Shown piece after piece: positions 18,264-26,651 of a stretch of DNA of 64,000 nt. Below the pieces are notes generated by a model. The model was given only the letters and a program-made list of their open reading frames with translations, made no database searches and was not told the DNA's origin. A program made the translations under genes and the position numbers. The stretch is from Shimazuella alba (GTDB taxonomy: Bacteria; Bacillota; Bacilli; Thermoactinomycetales; Thermoactinomycetaceae), in assembly GCF_009831235.1 (NCBI RefSeq), contig NZ_WUUL01000006.1:1-64000 (forward strand). The letters run 5' to 3'. How positions within the stretch are numbered: the stretch's first letter is position 1; the number at the start of each line of letters is the position of its first letter.

Positions 18264-18644
18264 TCAAGACGTGAGAAATCGTTCCAACTTGGCCGGGTAT
18301 CGAAGAATAGAGAAAGCGAACTTGATGTCTGCCTTCTTCTTCATGGTTCGCAGCAATTTTCCCTTTTTGTCAGTGACCTCCACGATTCCATATGGGTAGT
18401 AGTCGATCCGACGGACAGGTGTATCGATGGTCAGCTTGCAGCCTTCCATCAACTGGATGTACTGCTCGTCTCGCTGGAAAATGTACCATCCTGAGAGACG
18501 TACCGCATACCCTGATGCAGCTCTCCCCTTAGAAGGGTTAATGAATCCTGCTTTGAACCTCTCCGATGATCCTTCCTTTTCGTATTCGAAATGGTTGACC
18601 ACTATGATCGGTCCACTGGTAATGGGGTTCAGAACAGATGTCAT
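18264..18644 (-). CDS. Hypothetical protein, GC-rich cassette gene
   Basis: About 126 residues, beta-rich and basic, with no transmembrane segment or signal peptide. The second of two adjacent ATGs (18644) is 7 bases from a gagg ribosome site and is preferred. A TATAAT -10 box lies about 45 bases upstream, and a hairpin follows the stop. The C terminus (KADIKFAFSILRYPAKLERFLTS) is amphipathic. Its hairpin is nearly the same as that of the neighbouring relic at 17571. I do not recognise the family. Confidence 0.55.
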   Translation of the reverse strand: MTSVLNPITSGPIIVVNHFEYEKEGSSERFKAGFINPSKGRAASGYAVRLSGWYIFQRDEQYIQLMEGCKLTIDTPVRRIDYYPYGIVEVTDKKGKLLRTMKKKADIKFAFSILRYPAKLERFLTS

Positions 18645-18719
18645 CATATTTCCTCACGGATGTTCTTGCTTGATCTCATTATACCGGTTTTGAAATTATA
18701 AGTGTAGAAATTTGTAATT

Positions 18720-19044
18720 ACAAAAGAAACTAGCCGAGGCTAGTTCACTTTAGAATACAGTTCCAATCATAAAAAAATGGAGGTGTGCAGTCCCTTTTTT
18801 AGACTGTCTCTTTAAAATGGTATCCACCTCTTGAATGGGGTTTCGCCATCATCCTAAGCACGTCACCTTCCACCAACACCGACGCTCTGATCGATTTCGA
18901 GAAAAATATCTCAGCTTGCAATGACTTACGATGTTAGACTCAATGAGTACGTAAACACTTGGAGGTCAGAAATTTGAAGCTTTATCCCCTCCAAATCAGA
19001 GCAGCCCATATGGATGGATTTCATCTATTAATCTCTCCCTCTCA
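18720..19044. other. Gene-free region, probably decayed
   Basis: No supportable gene. Short inverted patches (aactagcc/ggctagtt at 18729-18745) and ctccaaatc-like runs are present, but nothing that I can assign. Confidence 0.3.
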
Positions 19045-19150
19045 CTTCAAGCATGAGCTAAGTGGGTGGTGAATGTCGGTTCGGCTTTAGCCAAAAAGGA
19101 ATTTGTTCGAAATATCTCCTTTTTTTGCTTCCGAGTGTATCATCAGCCTT
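19045..19150 (+). mobile_element. Solo left-end relic of a TnpB element
   Basis: This segment matches, in reverse complement, the sequence at 41327-41430 just upstream of the decayed tnpB there. Shared runs include aagtgggtggtgaat, tcggttcggc and ggaatttgttcg. It is therefore the left end of a related IS605-type element whose body has been lost. Confidence 0.55.
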
Positions 19151-19161
19151 AAAAACAACTA

Positions 19162-20271
19162 CTAATTTTGCATCACAAAATCTTTATCTACTTGCTCTGT
19201 TCCATCAAATACGTGCAGCGTCTCATACCGCGTATTTCGTTGAGCAGGGATTTTACCCGCCTCACGTATCAGTTGTAAACAGAGATTGATGTTTACTTTA
19301 TGTGTTGTGCCAGCAGCAGAAACAACATTTTCTTCCATCATCGTACTACCAAAATCGTTACAACCATATTGAAGAGACAGTTTGCCAATCTCAGGTCCCA
19401 TCGTTACCCAAGATGACTGGAAGTTAGGTACATTATCGAGCATCAGTCTCGCTATTGCGACTGCCTTTAAGTATTCTCGTGGAGATAATTTTTCTCGTTT
19501 CATATTGGTGTTATCTGGTTGGAATGTCCAAACAATAAACGCGAGGAAGCCTTTGGTCTCATCTTGTGCTTCTCGAATACGCAAAAGATGTAATACTCGT
19601 TCCTCAATGCTCTCACCAAAACCGATTACCATGGTGGCAGTTGTTTTCATTCCTACACGATGTGCCGTTTGCATGACATCCATCCAGTCACGCCAAGAAC
19701 CTTTTAATTTGCTGATTTTACGGCGTGTTCGATCATCGAGTATCTCCGCTCCCCCACCAGGAAGGGAATCAAGTCCAGCTTCATGGAGTTGTCGGATCAC
19801 TTCTTCCAACGGGAGACCAGAAACTTCTTGCATTTTCGTAATTTCTGCTGGTGAAAAAGAGTGCATAGTAATCCCAGGAAAATGTCGCTTAATCTTCTTC
19901 AGCAAATCCGTATAGTAGGAAAAAGGTAGATTTGGATTGGTTCCACCTTGCATCAAAATTTCTGTACCACCCACATCTTGTGTTTCTTTAATTTTTTGTA
20001 GAATGGTCTCATCTGGCAAAACATAACCTTCATCAGAATCAGGTGATCGATAAAAAGCACAAAAACGACAATAAGTGTCGCATACATTGGTATAATTTAT
20101 ATTTCTACCAACTACAAACGTAGTTATTGGTTCTGGATGAAGTCGCTTCATTACTTCGTTAGCAGCTTCCCCTATTTTCTCCACTTCATCGCTTTCCCAA
20201 AGAGCAATTCCATCTTCTAAAGTCAGACGTTCACCATTACGCAAGCGATTTAATATTTCATCTATGTTCAT
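19162..20271 (-). CDS. mqnC: Cyclic dehypoxanthinyl futalosine synthase
   Basis: A radical SAM enzyme of about 369 residues that cyclises dehypoxanthinyl futalosine in the futalosine pathway to menaquinone. The cluster motif CxxxCxxC is seen as CDTYCRFC, preceded by FVVGRNINYTN. Family segments follow: GGTEILMQGGTNPNLPF, HSFSPAEI, LDSLPGGGAEILDD. Length is normal. Two adjacent ATGs (20274, 20271) follow aggag; the second has better spacing. Other mqn genes are not in the window. The enzyme separates this organism from Bacillus species, which use the MenF-MenD route. Confidence 0.93.
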   Translation of the reverse strand: MNIDEILNRLRNGERLTLEDGIALWESDEVEKIGEAANEVMKRLHPEPITTFVVGRNINYTNVCDTYCRFCAFYRSPDSDEGYVLPDETILQKIKETQDVGGTEILMQGGTNPNLPFSYYTDLLKKIKRHFPGITMHSFSPAEITKMQEVSGLPLEEVIRQLHEAGLDSLPGGGAEILDDRTRRKISKLKGSWRDWMDVMQTAHRVGMKTTATMVIGFGESIEERVLHLLRIREAQDETKGFLAFIVWTFQPDNTNMKREKLSPREYLKAVAIARLMLDNVPNFQSSWVTMGPEIGKLSLQYGCNDFGSTMMEENVVSAAGTTHKVNINLCLQLIREAGKIPAQRNTRYETLHVFDGTEQVDKDFVMQN

Positions 20272-20341
20272 CATTAACACTCCTAAGTCTCTCTTTGCTG
20301 GGTGATTAACATTTATTTTAACATAGCCAAAGCAAAATAAT

Positions 20342-20356
20342 TGACAACGATTCTCA
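20342..20356 (+). promoter_or_regulatory. Fur-box-like operator
   Basis: tgacaacgattctca fits the 7-1-7 iron box TGATAATnATTATCA at 11 of 14 defined positions. It lies between the divergent mqnC and ABC ATPase genes, 48 bases before the latter's probable start. Confidence 0.65.
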
Positions 20357-20403
20357 ATGCTGATAGGTTTTTATTGGAACTTCATATAGGGAGGGCGGAC
20401 ATC

Positions 20404-21183
20404 ATTCCGTTTTATACAGAAAATATCTCCATCCAATATCAAAACCATCTCGTCGTTGATCAATTAAATCTACAGATTCCGATAGAAAAAGTTACTGCTA
20501 TCATTGGTGCAAATGGGTGTGGTAAGTCTACCATATTAAAGACGTTGGCTCGTATTTTAGAACCAAGTAGTGGATCTGTTTATTTAGATGGTAAACAGAT
20601 CCACAAAGAATCTACCAAGCAAATTGCCAAACAACTAGCAATCCTTCCCCAATTACCGGAAGCACCTGAAGGGACCACGGTAAAAGAGTTGGTTTCCTTT
20701 GGTAGATTTCCTCATCGCAAAGGTTTTGGATACCTGAGTAAACACGATCAACATGTGATTGAGGAGACACTGGTCAAAACAGGTCTGTTGGAATTCAAAG
20801 ACAAACCCGTTCATCAGCTATCCGGTGGTCAAAGACAGCGTGCCTGGATCGCAATGGCGATCACACAAGAAACACCCTATCTTTTGCTGGATGAGCCTAC
20901 TACTTATCTAGACATCGCTCACCAACTTGACGTTTTATCTCTGATTAAACAATTAAACGAAGAAGAAAACCGTACCATCATCATGGTGGTACATGATCTC
21001 AATCACGCGGCCCGATATGCTGACCATATTGTGGCAGTCAAACAAGGTAAAATCTACACAGAAGGAGCTCCTTCTGATGTACTTACGCATAAAATGCTAA
21101 AAGATGTCTTCCAAGTCAAGGCAAATATTATTGTTGAACCTCATACGGGATTGCCTACCTGTATTCCCTATGAAAAAATTTAA
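20404..21183 (+). CDS. FecE/FhuC-like siderophore ABC transporter ATPase
   Basis: An ATP-binding subunit of an iron-complex importer. The protein has Walker A GANGCGKST, Q-loop, the signature LSGGQRQRAWIAMA, Walker B LLLDEPTTYLDIAHQ and the H-loop VVHDLNHAARYAD. The start is odd. The frame opens at a TTG inside the Fur box, but a strong agggagg site (20388-20394) is followed only by ATC (20401) and ATT (20404) before MPFYTENISIQYQ-like sequence. An ATT start gives 259 residues, the normal family length. It has no permease or binding protein beside it, so it probably serves importers encoded elsewhere. Confidence 0.85.
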   Translation: MPFYTENISIQYQNHLVVDQLNLQIPIEKVTAIIGANGCGKSTILKTLARILEPSSGSVYLDGKQIHKESTKQIAKQLAILPQLPEAPEGTTVKELVSFGRFPHRKGFGYLSKHDQHVIEETLVKTGLLEFKDKPVHQLSGGQRQRAWIAMAITQETPYLLLDEPTTYLDIAHQLDVLSLIKQLNEEENRTIIMVVHDLNHAARYADHIVAVKQGKIYTEGAPSDVLTHKMLKDVFQVKANIIVEPHTGLPTCIPYEKI

Positions 21184-21216
21184 AAAAGTGGCGGGACATC
21201 CTCCCGACCACTTTTT
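21183..21216 (+). terminator. Terminator after ABC ATPase gene
   Basis: aaaaagtgg pairs with ccacttttt, with an inner gggac/cccg helix, ending in a T-run. Confidence 0.75.
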
Positions 21217-21357
21217 AACTATTCCATCTATTCCGAAATCCAATATCCTATTGTTTAAGATAAAAATTTCGTAGTAAATAGACAAAAACATATTGTTAAT
21301 CTTTAAGGAGAAAAGCTTTTACTATAAAGAGATCACCTGTAAGGTATAAAAATAAGT

Positions 21358-21367
21358 GTGTTATAAT
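21358..21367 (+). promoter_or_regulatory. Extended -10 promoter
   Basis: TGTTATAAT (extended -10, TATAAT at 21362-21367) lies about 42 bases upstream of the leader ORF. The -35 region is weak. Confidence 0.5.
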
Positions 21368-21409
21368 AATGAAGGATCAAAAATTCATTTGGAGTATGAG
21401 GTTATTAAT

Positions 21410-21439
21410 ATGATCATCCAATTCATTCGTTTTCGTTAA
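21410..21439 (+). CDS. Leader peptide MIIQFIRFR
   Basis: A 9-codon ORF with a gaggt ribosome site 7 bases upstream, ending 102 bases before the rRNA methyltransferase gene. Its last codons (attcattcgt, 21421-21430) are perfectly complementary to acgaatgaat at 21519-21528, just before the methyltransferase ribosome site. This is the arrangement of leader ORFs that control ribosome-targeting antibiotic resistance genes. Expression is inferred. Confidence 0.55.
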   Translation: MIIQFIRFR

Positions 21440-21440
21440 A

Positions 21441-21528
21441 ATCAGGTACAGAAAATGGTACTCAACTCTTATGAGGGGTGGGTTTATTTCTCTGTGCCTT
21501 TTTTCGTTCACCTGAATTACGAATGAAT
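21441..21528 (+). promoter_or_regulatory. Attenuator between leader ORF and rRNA methyltransferase
   Basis: ggtacaga (21445-21452) pairs with tctgtgcc (21491-21498, one G-U), followed directly by six T residues (21499-21504). This is a terminator that would stop transcription before the gene. Competing pairings exist: 21421-21430 with 21519-21528 (10 bp perfect) and aatcaggt (21440-21447) with acctgaatt (21510-21518), which shares bases with the terminator 5' arm. Ribosome position on the leader ORF should select among them. Confidence 0.55.
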
Positions 21529-21540
21529 GGGGTGCTTTTT

Positions 21541-22425
21541 ATGTCAAAAAACAAAAAAAAGACTATCCAAGCAAAGCTTTTGGCAAAGTCTCAAAATATT
21601 TTTCGATGTCCATTATGTTCTAACCCAATGAAAGTAGCTTATCTGTCAAGTTTAATTTGTTCAAAAAATCATTGTTTTGATCTCTCGAAAAGGGGATATG
21701 TGAATTTTTTGAGCAATTCTATCCAGACAAGATATGGAAAAACCTTATTTGAATCCAGAAAAATAGTATGGAATAGTGGATTATTTGAACGATTGAGCGA
21801 AAATATTTCTACTAAGATTTTTAATGAATTCAAACCTAAAAGTAAACAAATTACACTGTTGGATGCAGGATGTGGGGAAGGTACTCCCCTATATAGCATA
21901 CGAAAAAGAATCATCCAGAATACTTCAAATGATTTTCTCGGTGTAGGCATAGATATTTCCAAAGAAGCTATCGATATTGCCTCAAAAGATTATTCGAATG
22001 TCATTTGGTGTGTTTCAGATCTTGCGAATAGTCCCTTCGAAAAAAAACAATTCAACTTTATATTGAACATTTTATCACCATCTAATTACGCTGAATTTCG
22101 CAGAATATTAGATGACGACGGTATTTTAATAAAGGTTATCCCTGAGAGAGATTACCTTCTGGAATTAAGAAATTCTTTTTTTGAACCAACAAAAAAATCG
22201 TACTCAAACGAAAAAACTTTAGCTCGATTCCAGCATCATTTTAAGATTTTAACTGCGGATCGATTGCGATACCATTTCTCCCTGGATGGTACCCTTATGG
22301 ATCATTTGATCCAAATGACTCCCTTATCTTGGGGAATTAGTGATGAACGATTACTTCCTTTTTCCACAATGAATACAAAAAAAATAACTGTTGATCTAAC
22401 AATCTTATCTGGTAAACCCCGCTAA
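21541..22425 (+). CDS. RlmA-family 23S rRNA (guanine-N1)-methyltransferase
   Basis: A 294-residue SAM-dependent methyltransferase. An N-terminal zinc finger (CPLCSNPM with CSKNHCFD, about residues 20-45) precedes KRGYVNFL, diagnostic of RlmA(I)/RlmA(II)-type enzymes that methylate G745 or G748 in 23S rRNA hairpin 35. The SAM motif is LLDAGCGEGTPLYSI (about 100-114). In Gram-positive producers the related TlrB gives macrolide resistance. The frame opens at 21478, but the ATG at 21541, after the attenuator, starts at the conserved region. Its ribosome site (ggggtg) is modest. An attenuator upstream suggests antibiotic-inducible expression. Confidence 0.85.
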   Translation: MSKNKKKTIQAKLLAKSQNIFRCPLCSNPMKVAYLSSLICSKNHCFDLSKRGYVNFLSNSIQTRYGKTLFESRKIVWNSGLFERLSENISTKIFNEFKPKSKQITLLDAGCGEGTPLYSIRKRIIQNTSNDFLGVGIDISKEAIDIASKDYSNVIWCVSDLANSPFEKKQFNFILNILSPSNYAEFRRILDDDGILIKVIPERDYLLELRNSFFEPTKKSYSNEKTLARFQHHFKILTADRLRYHFSLDGTLMDHLIQMTPLSWGISDERLLPFSTMNTKKITVDLTILSGKPR

Positions 22426-22499
22426 AAGATTTCATCCAAGTGTCTATGCTTTAGCAAATGACAAGTAGATAGTGATTATATAATTGATTGCATATCCAA

Positions 22500-22544
22500 A
22501 TAAAAAAGTCGTCAGGATTCTACTTCCCGCCGCTTTTTTATTTG
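22500..22544. terminator. Likely bidirectional terminator
   Basis: aataaaaaag and cttttttatt flank a GC-containing imperfect stem between the convergent methyltransferase and phzF-like genes. Confidence 0.5.
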
Positions 22545-22572
22545 GATCGTTTTTATTATGTTGGTTGTTCAA

Positions 22573-23490
22573 TCAGATAAATATTTTCCCCTCTCCTACC
22601 TTTACACTCATTCCTCCTATCTTGACTTGTTTGTATTCTTTTCCTTCTTTGTAAATAAAAATATCAATAAAACTAGGACGACCCATTTCTAAACCTTGTT
22701 CACTGCGAATAATATACTGTCCATCTTCTTGAATCGGGATAAGAGAATGCTCAATAAGATAAGAACCGAGAGGTCCACTAGCAATACCAGTAGCAGGATC
22801 TTCCGTGATTCCCAACGCAGGAGCAAACATGCGACCATGAACAGTAGAACTAGCATGTACCGTTTCGGTTGTAAATGCAAATATATGTTGTGTCTCTGTA
22901 TGATAAGAAAATGTTTTTTGCCATACATCGTTTCGGAAGTTGATCCGTTTCATGGCATCTAGTGACTTAACAGGTATATATAAGAAAGGAACACCAGATG
23001 ATACGGTCTGAATAGGTACACTTGTATGAATATCATCGACAGATAAGGAGAGAAGATCAGCAGCAGATGAAATGCCTGAAAATATATCGCCAAACGAAGG
23101 AAGTGGTTGATTCATTTCTGCCTTTGTAATTTTGCCGTCTTCTTTATATACCCTTACAAGAATATCTCCTACTCCCTCTTCTAGGATCCATTCATTAACT
23201 CCCTCTGCTGTCTCCAACCAATTTTCCTTACCTAGTAGAAACGCAGTTCCTACTGTCGGGTGTCCTGCCACAGGGAGTTCCATCTTAGGAGTGAAGATAC
23301 GAACTTGTTTTGTTTTTGTCTGATCGCTAGGTGGAAAAAGAAATACTGCCTCTGATAAGTTTAATTCCCTAGCTATTTTTTGCATCAAATCTGTTTCTAG
23401 TTGATTGGTTTCTTGGAAAACAGCTAATTGATTGCCTCCAAATTTTTCATTCGTGAAAACATCCAGTAGATGATAAGTTAATTCATTCAT
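22573..23490 (-). CDS. PhzF-family isomerase-like protein
   Basis: A 305-residue two-domain protein of the PhzF/diaminopimelate-epimerase fold. The catalytic Glu47 is in ARELNLSEAVFLFP, followed by PVAGHPTVGTAFLL and, in the second half, EDPATGIASGPLGSYLIEH, both family hallmarks. PhzF isomerises a phenazine precursor, but most Firmicutes homologues have unknown substrates and no phenazine genes are nearby. The length is normal. It is divergent from a LysR gene (121 bases apart), likely its regulator. Confidence 0.85.
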   Translation of the reverse strand: MNELTYHLLDVFTNEKFGGNQLAVFQETNQLETDLMQKIARELNLSEAVFLFPPSDQTKTKQVRIFTPKMELPVAGHPTVGTAFLLGKENWLETAEGVNEWILEEGVGDILVRVYKEDGKITKAEMNQPLPSFGDIFSGISSAADLLSLSVDDIHTSVPIQTVSSGVPFLYIPVKSLDAMKRINFRNDVWQKTFSYHTETQHIFAFTTETVHASSTVHGRMFAPALGITEDPATGIASGPLGSYLIEHSLIPIQEDGQYIIRSEQGLEMGRPSFIDIFIYKEGKEYKQVKIGGMSVKVGEGKIFI

Positions 23491-23611
23491 TTACTTTTCT
23501 CCTTTTTACTTTCTTTTAAAAATAGCATAATGCTTTTCTTTACATTAGTAAAATGAATATTTAAGATTATATATATGAATATAATTAATACATAAGAAAA
23601 GAGTTTATGCG

Positions 23612-24493
23612 ATGACGATTATTCAAATGGAAATTCTCTTGAAAGTAGTAGAAACAGGTAATTTTACGAAAGCAGGAGAAGAGCTTGGACTATCCCAATC
23701 AGCTGTAAGTCATGCGATATCCAATTTGGAGTCAGAACTTGGATTTGCGCTTATAAGACGAAATCGAACGGGTGTAAGTATGACACCAAACGGTAAAGAG
23801 ATCATAGCTTATATGCGCACCATGCTGAACATATTGGAACAAATGAAACAAAAAGCAGCAGATATACAAGGAATGCAAACAGGTACCATTCGAGTTGGTT
23901 CTTTTCCAAGTGTCTCTATCAAATGGATGCCTTTTATTTTAAAAAAGTTTCATCACGAATATCCTTCTATTCAAGTAGAAATACGAGAAGGAGGTTATGA
24001 GCAAATAGAAGAGTGGATTAGTGGAGGATTCGTTGATCTAGGATTTTTACCTTTCACCACCAAGAAATTGCCTTTTGACATGTCTCTACTTCAAAAAGAT
24101 CGTCTCGTTCTTCTTCTCCCTGTTCATCATGCTCTATCTCAAATAAAGATTCCTAACTTAGAACAGATTGCAAAAGAGCCTTTTATTATGCCGAAAAAGG
24201 GATGTGATGTACAAATAAGAAAGATGTTTAAAGAGAAAAAGTTAAAACCAAATGTCCTCTTGGAAATAGGTGATGATCATGCTATTGTTGCAATGGTTCA
24301 AGCAGGGTTAGGTGTTAGTATTTTACCAGAGATGACATTACCAAATGCGATAGAAAACATACATGCTACCTATATTGGCGAGGAAACATATCGAACAATT
24401 GGCATCGCTGCTTCTACATTTGCCACACTCTCTCCAGCAGCTCAGAAATTTTTAGATCTAACCGAAACCTGGATAAAAGGACAAGCTCAATAA
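23612..24493 (+). CDS. LysR-family transcriptional regulator
   Basis: A 293-residue LysR protein. HTH residues 1-60 (LLKVVETGNFTKAGEELGLSQSAVSHAIS) are followed by the linker helix and an effector domain starting at TGTIRVGSFPSVS. The layout resembles YwbI/GltC-type regulators. It is encoded divergently from the PhzF-like gene with AT-rich DNA between, where an operator is expected. Effector unknown. Confidence 0.85.
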   Translation: MTIIQMEILLKVVETGNFTKAGEELGLSQSAVSHAISNLESELGFALIRRNRTGVSMTPNGKEIIAYMRTMLNILEQMKQKAADIQGMQTGTIRVGSFPSVSIKWMPFILKKFHHEYPSIQVEIREGGYEQIEEWISGGFVDLGFLPFTTKKLPFDMSLLQKDRLVLLLPVHHALSQIKIPNLEQIAKEPFIMPKKGCDVQIRKMFKEKKLKPNVLLEIGDDHAIVAMVQAGLGVSILPEMTLPNAIENIHATYIGEETYRTIGIAASTFATLSPAAQKFLDLTETWIKGQAQ

Positions 24494-24497
24494 ACCA

Positions 24498-24546
24498 GCA
24501 AAAAAGACGACTTCTTAATTCAAATGACTAAGAAATCGTCTTTTAT
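24498..24546. terminator. Bidirectional terminator
   Basis: aaaagacgacttcttaa and ctaagaaatcgtctttt form a long stem between the convergent lysR and DHA2 remnant. Confidence 0.75.
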
Positions 24547-24554
24547 CATATTTT

Positions 24555-25005
24555 TTACTTTGTTACTGTCTCTTCTTTTTTTGATTCTTCTTTCTTCCCA
24601 ATAAAGAACGAGATAAAAAGTGCAAACAATGCTAACCACATGGAAATATAAAATACATCTCCCATTGCTTGTACGGTCGATTGAATTTGTATCTGACCGG
24701 TGATATATCCAATTGCGGATGAGCGTGCTTCCGCGAAACTTTGACCCATTCCCATATATACATTTTGCATCTGCTGGACAATGCCTTGAGAGAAGTCCGA
24801 AAACATATTGTACTTATCAGAATAATTAGCTGTGTGAAATATCTGGCGATTTGTCCACAGCAAGGTTGCCCACGCGATTCCAAATGAAGCTGCAACTTGG
24901 CGAATAGTATTACTCAGTGCAGTAGCTTGAGCTACCAAATGATTTGGGACTGCATTCATTCCTGCTGTTGAAATTGGCATCATGACTAATGATATTCCGA
25001 TACCT
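24555..25005 (-). pseudogene. C-terminal remnant of a DHA2 (EmrB/QacA) transporter
   Basis: About 150 residues corresponding to the last third of a 14-TM drug-proton antiporter. They include GIGISLVMMPISTAGMNAVP and TALSNTIRQVAASFGIAWATLL, a signature segment of EmrB/QacA proteins, then a hydrophobic C-terminal helix and a Lys/Glu tail. The N-terminal two thirds are absent. The coding sequence is broken exactly at the right end of the IS200/IS605 element at 25006, and the sequence beyond the element's left end does not continue the transporter. Confidence 0.75.
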
Positions 25006-25009
25006 CTTG

Positions 25010-25170
25010 ACACTCCCACGGCTGAAGCCGATGGGATTCTTGGGTAGTTAACGTTCGCAATCCGTTTCCGTTTTGAACAACTCCCAAGTTTAGGGCTGTG
25101 TCATCAGCCCATCCCATACAGTTAGAATGTACCCATATGGGCGGCATACCTGTTACCAGTATGCTAGGCA
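25010..25170 (-). ncRNA. Probable TnpB omega RNA scaffold
   Basis: The sequence from the tnpB 3' end to the element right end should, from the biology of TnpB systems, be processed into the scaffold. It ends in a GC hairpin and TCAAG. The first guide bases would be aggtatcggaatatca from the flanking transporter remnant. Boundaries are inferred. Confidence 0.45.
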
Positions 25171-26249
25171 GCTTTGCCTTTTTTCTTTTTCTTCTTACTA
25201 GATAGTCCCGAAATGGCTTTACCAATATTAATCGCTCCATTTAAGTCAGCATGAGCGGTATAGCCACACGACTTACACTTAAACACTAAACCTTTTCTAT
25301 TGGACTTCTCACGGTGTTTACATTTGCATGTCTGACTAGTATATTTAGGGTCTACTTCTTCGAAGCGAATCCCTACCATTTCTGCTTTATATTTGATGAA
25401 CTCTTTCAATTGGTAGAAAGACCATGAGTGGAGATTACGACCAGATTCCTTTTTAGATTTAGCAGTGTTTCTAATGTCTGTTAAGTCTTCCATGCGAATG
25501 ACACCCACACCGTGGATCAAAGCATGGTTCATTATTTGACGGCTAATCTTATGATTCTGGCTTTTCATCCATCTGGATTCCGTGTTTTTTGACTTGCGAA
25601 TAGCATCTAGTTTCTTGGTTTGCCCAAGCTTTATACGTCTAGATGAGAAACGTCTCCGAGTGAAAGCAACTTGATTTCCTTTGAAAAACAGTGATTTCGT
25701 TCCAACACTTGCTACAGCTATATACCTTAATCCAAGATCAACACCCATTGCTTTTTCCTTATTGCTTCCAGCCACCTCAAAGGTGATGGGAATAGCTAAG
25801 TACCATTTTCTTTTCTTCTGGCATAACTTACCTGCTCCCTGTTTAGCTGTGCCGTTCATGATTCGCTCCAGCCAAGCTTGTTGATACGGCTTTACTACAA
25901 CTGGAACACCTACTTTCTTTTCAAATGTTGGGAAGGCAACTGTGTAGAGATCTCCTTTCTTTTCAACCTTTAGGTTCTGGTTATTGAAACAGCACCATAG
26001 CTTTTTGAAGGTTTTAGCACCTTGTTTCTTCTTTTGCGACTTAACTTCTCGGATCGTTTGATTAACTACAGCGGAAGGGAATTTTTGAAGCGAATACTCT
26101 TTGAAAATCATACTAGTCGCTTTGTTTATTTCTGGGTGCATTAATAACCAGTTGGCAAAGTCTGTATGAACAGCAGTCATTTGTTGGTACATTTCTCGCT
26201 TTGCTTGTGTTGGTTTATGTAGTTCTAGCTTTAATGTGATCGTGGACAT
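25164..26249 (-). CDS. tnpB: TnpB RNA-guided nuclease (IS605 OrfB)
   Basis: A 361-residue TnpB. The RuvC-like domain shows the first catalytic Asp in MGVDLGLRYIAVAS, the Glu in IRMEDLTDIR, and the last Asp in AHADLNGAINIGK. The zinc ribbon has CKSCGY as its second knuckle, but its first knuckle reads TSQTCKCKHR, a C-x-C where the family has C-x2-C. One residue is therefore missing, which could impair zinc binding. The C terminus is a long Lys run. It follows tnpA closely on the same strand. Activity is uncertain for this reason. Confidence 0.85.
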   Translation of the reverse strand: MSTITLKLELHKPTQAKREMYQQMTAVHTDFANWLLMHPEINKATSMIFKEYSLQKFPSAVVNQTIREVKSQKKKQGAKTFKKLWCCFNNQNLKVEKKGDLYTVAFPTFEKKVGVPVVVKPYQQAWLERIMNGTAKQGAGKLCQKKRKWYLAIPITFEVAGSNKEKAMGVDLGLRYIAVASVGTKSLFFKGNQVAFTRRRFSSRRIKLGQTKKLDAIRKSKNTESRWMKSQNHKISRQIMNHALIHGVGVIRMEDLTDIRNTAKSKKESGRNLHSWSFYQLKEFIKYKAEMVGIRFEEVDPKYTSQTCKCKHREKSNRKGLVFKCKSCGYTAHADLNGAINIGKAISGLSSKKKKKKGKAA

Positions 26250-26253
26250 GTTC

Positions 26254-26651
26254 TCACCCCCGTTTCTTTTGATCTTCTACGTATTGCTTAACAGTTTCAC
26301 TAGAAACGTTCCCAGCAGTACTAACAAAAAATGAGCGTGTCCAAAGGCTTTGCAAGTGTTTTAACTGGGAGAATTCCTGACGAAGTTTTCTAGAAGTTAC
26401 TCCTTTTAATTTCGCCATAATATCCGATGGAGAGTCTGTAGGAAGACAGTTTAAGAACAAATGACAATGGTCAGGCATAACTTCCATTGCTATAACTATC
26501 CAATCATTTTCCCTACAGATATCATAACTATCTCTTTGAACCGTTCCTCTACCTTATCCGTTAATACCTTACGGCGGTATCTAGGGCAGAAAACAAAATG
26601 AAAATTAATCAGTGATACAGTAGTTTTCGTTCTTCTATATTCTTGACTCAT
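26254..26651 (-). pseudogene. tnpA: TnpA Y1 transposase (IS200-type), frameshifted
   Basis: The ATG at 26651 starts MSQEYRRTKTTVSLINFHF and continues VFCPRYRRKVLTDKVEERFKEIV. One base is missing near 26526 (gttatgat where gtttatgat is expected), and the frame resumes as DICRENDWIVIAMEVMPDHCHLFLN. The second frame holds the HUH-type HCH metal site and, near its end, TAGNVSSETVKQYVEDQ, which would carry the catalytic Tyr. The total of about 131 residues is normal. The gene is inactive unless frameshifting rescues it. Confidence 0.8.

Noticed and set aside
18729-18745. aactagcc/ggctagtt inverted repeat as an attachment site
   Set aside because: It is too short and no integrase or duplicated core is visible.
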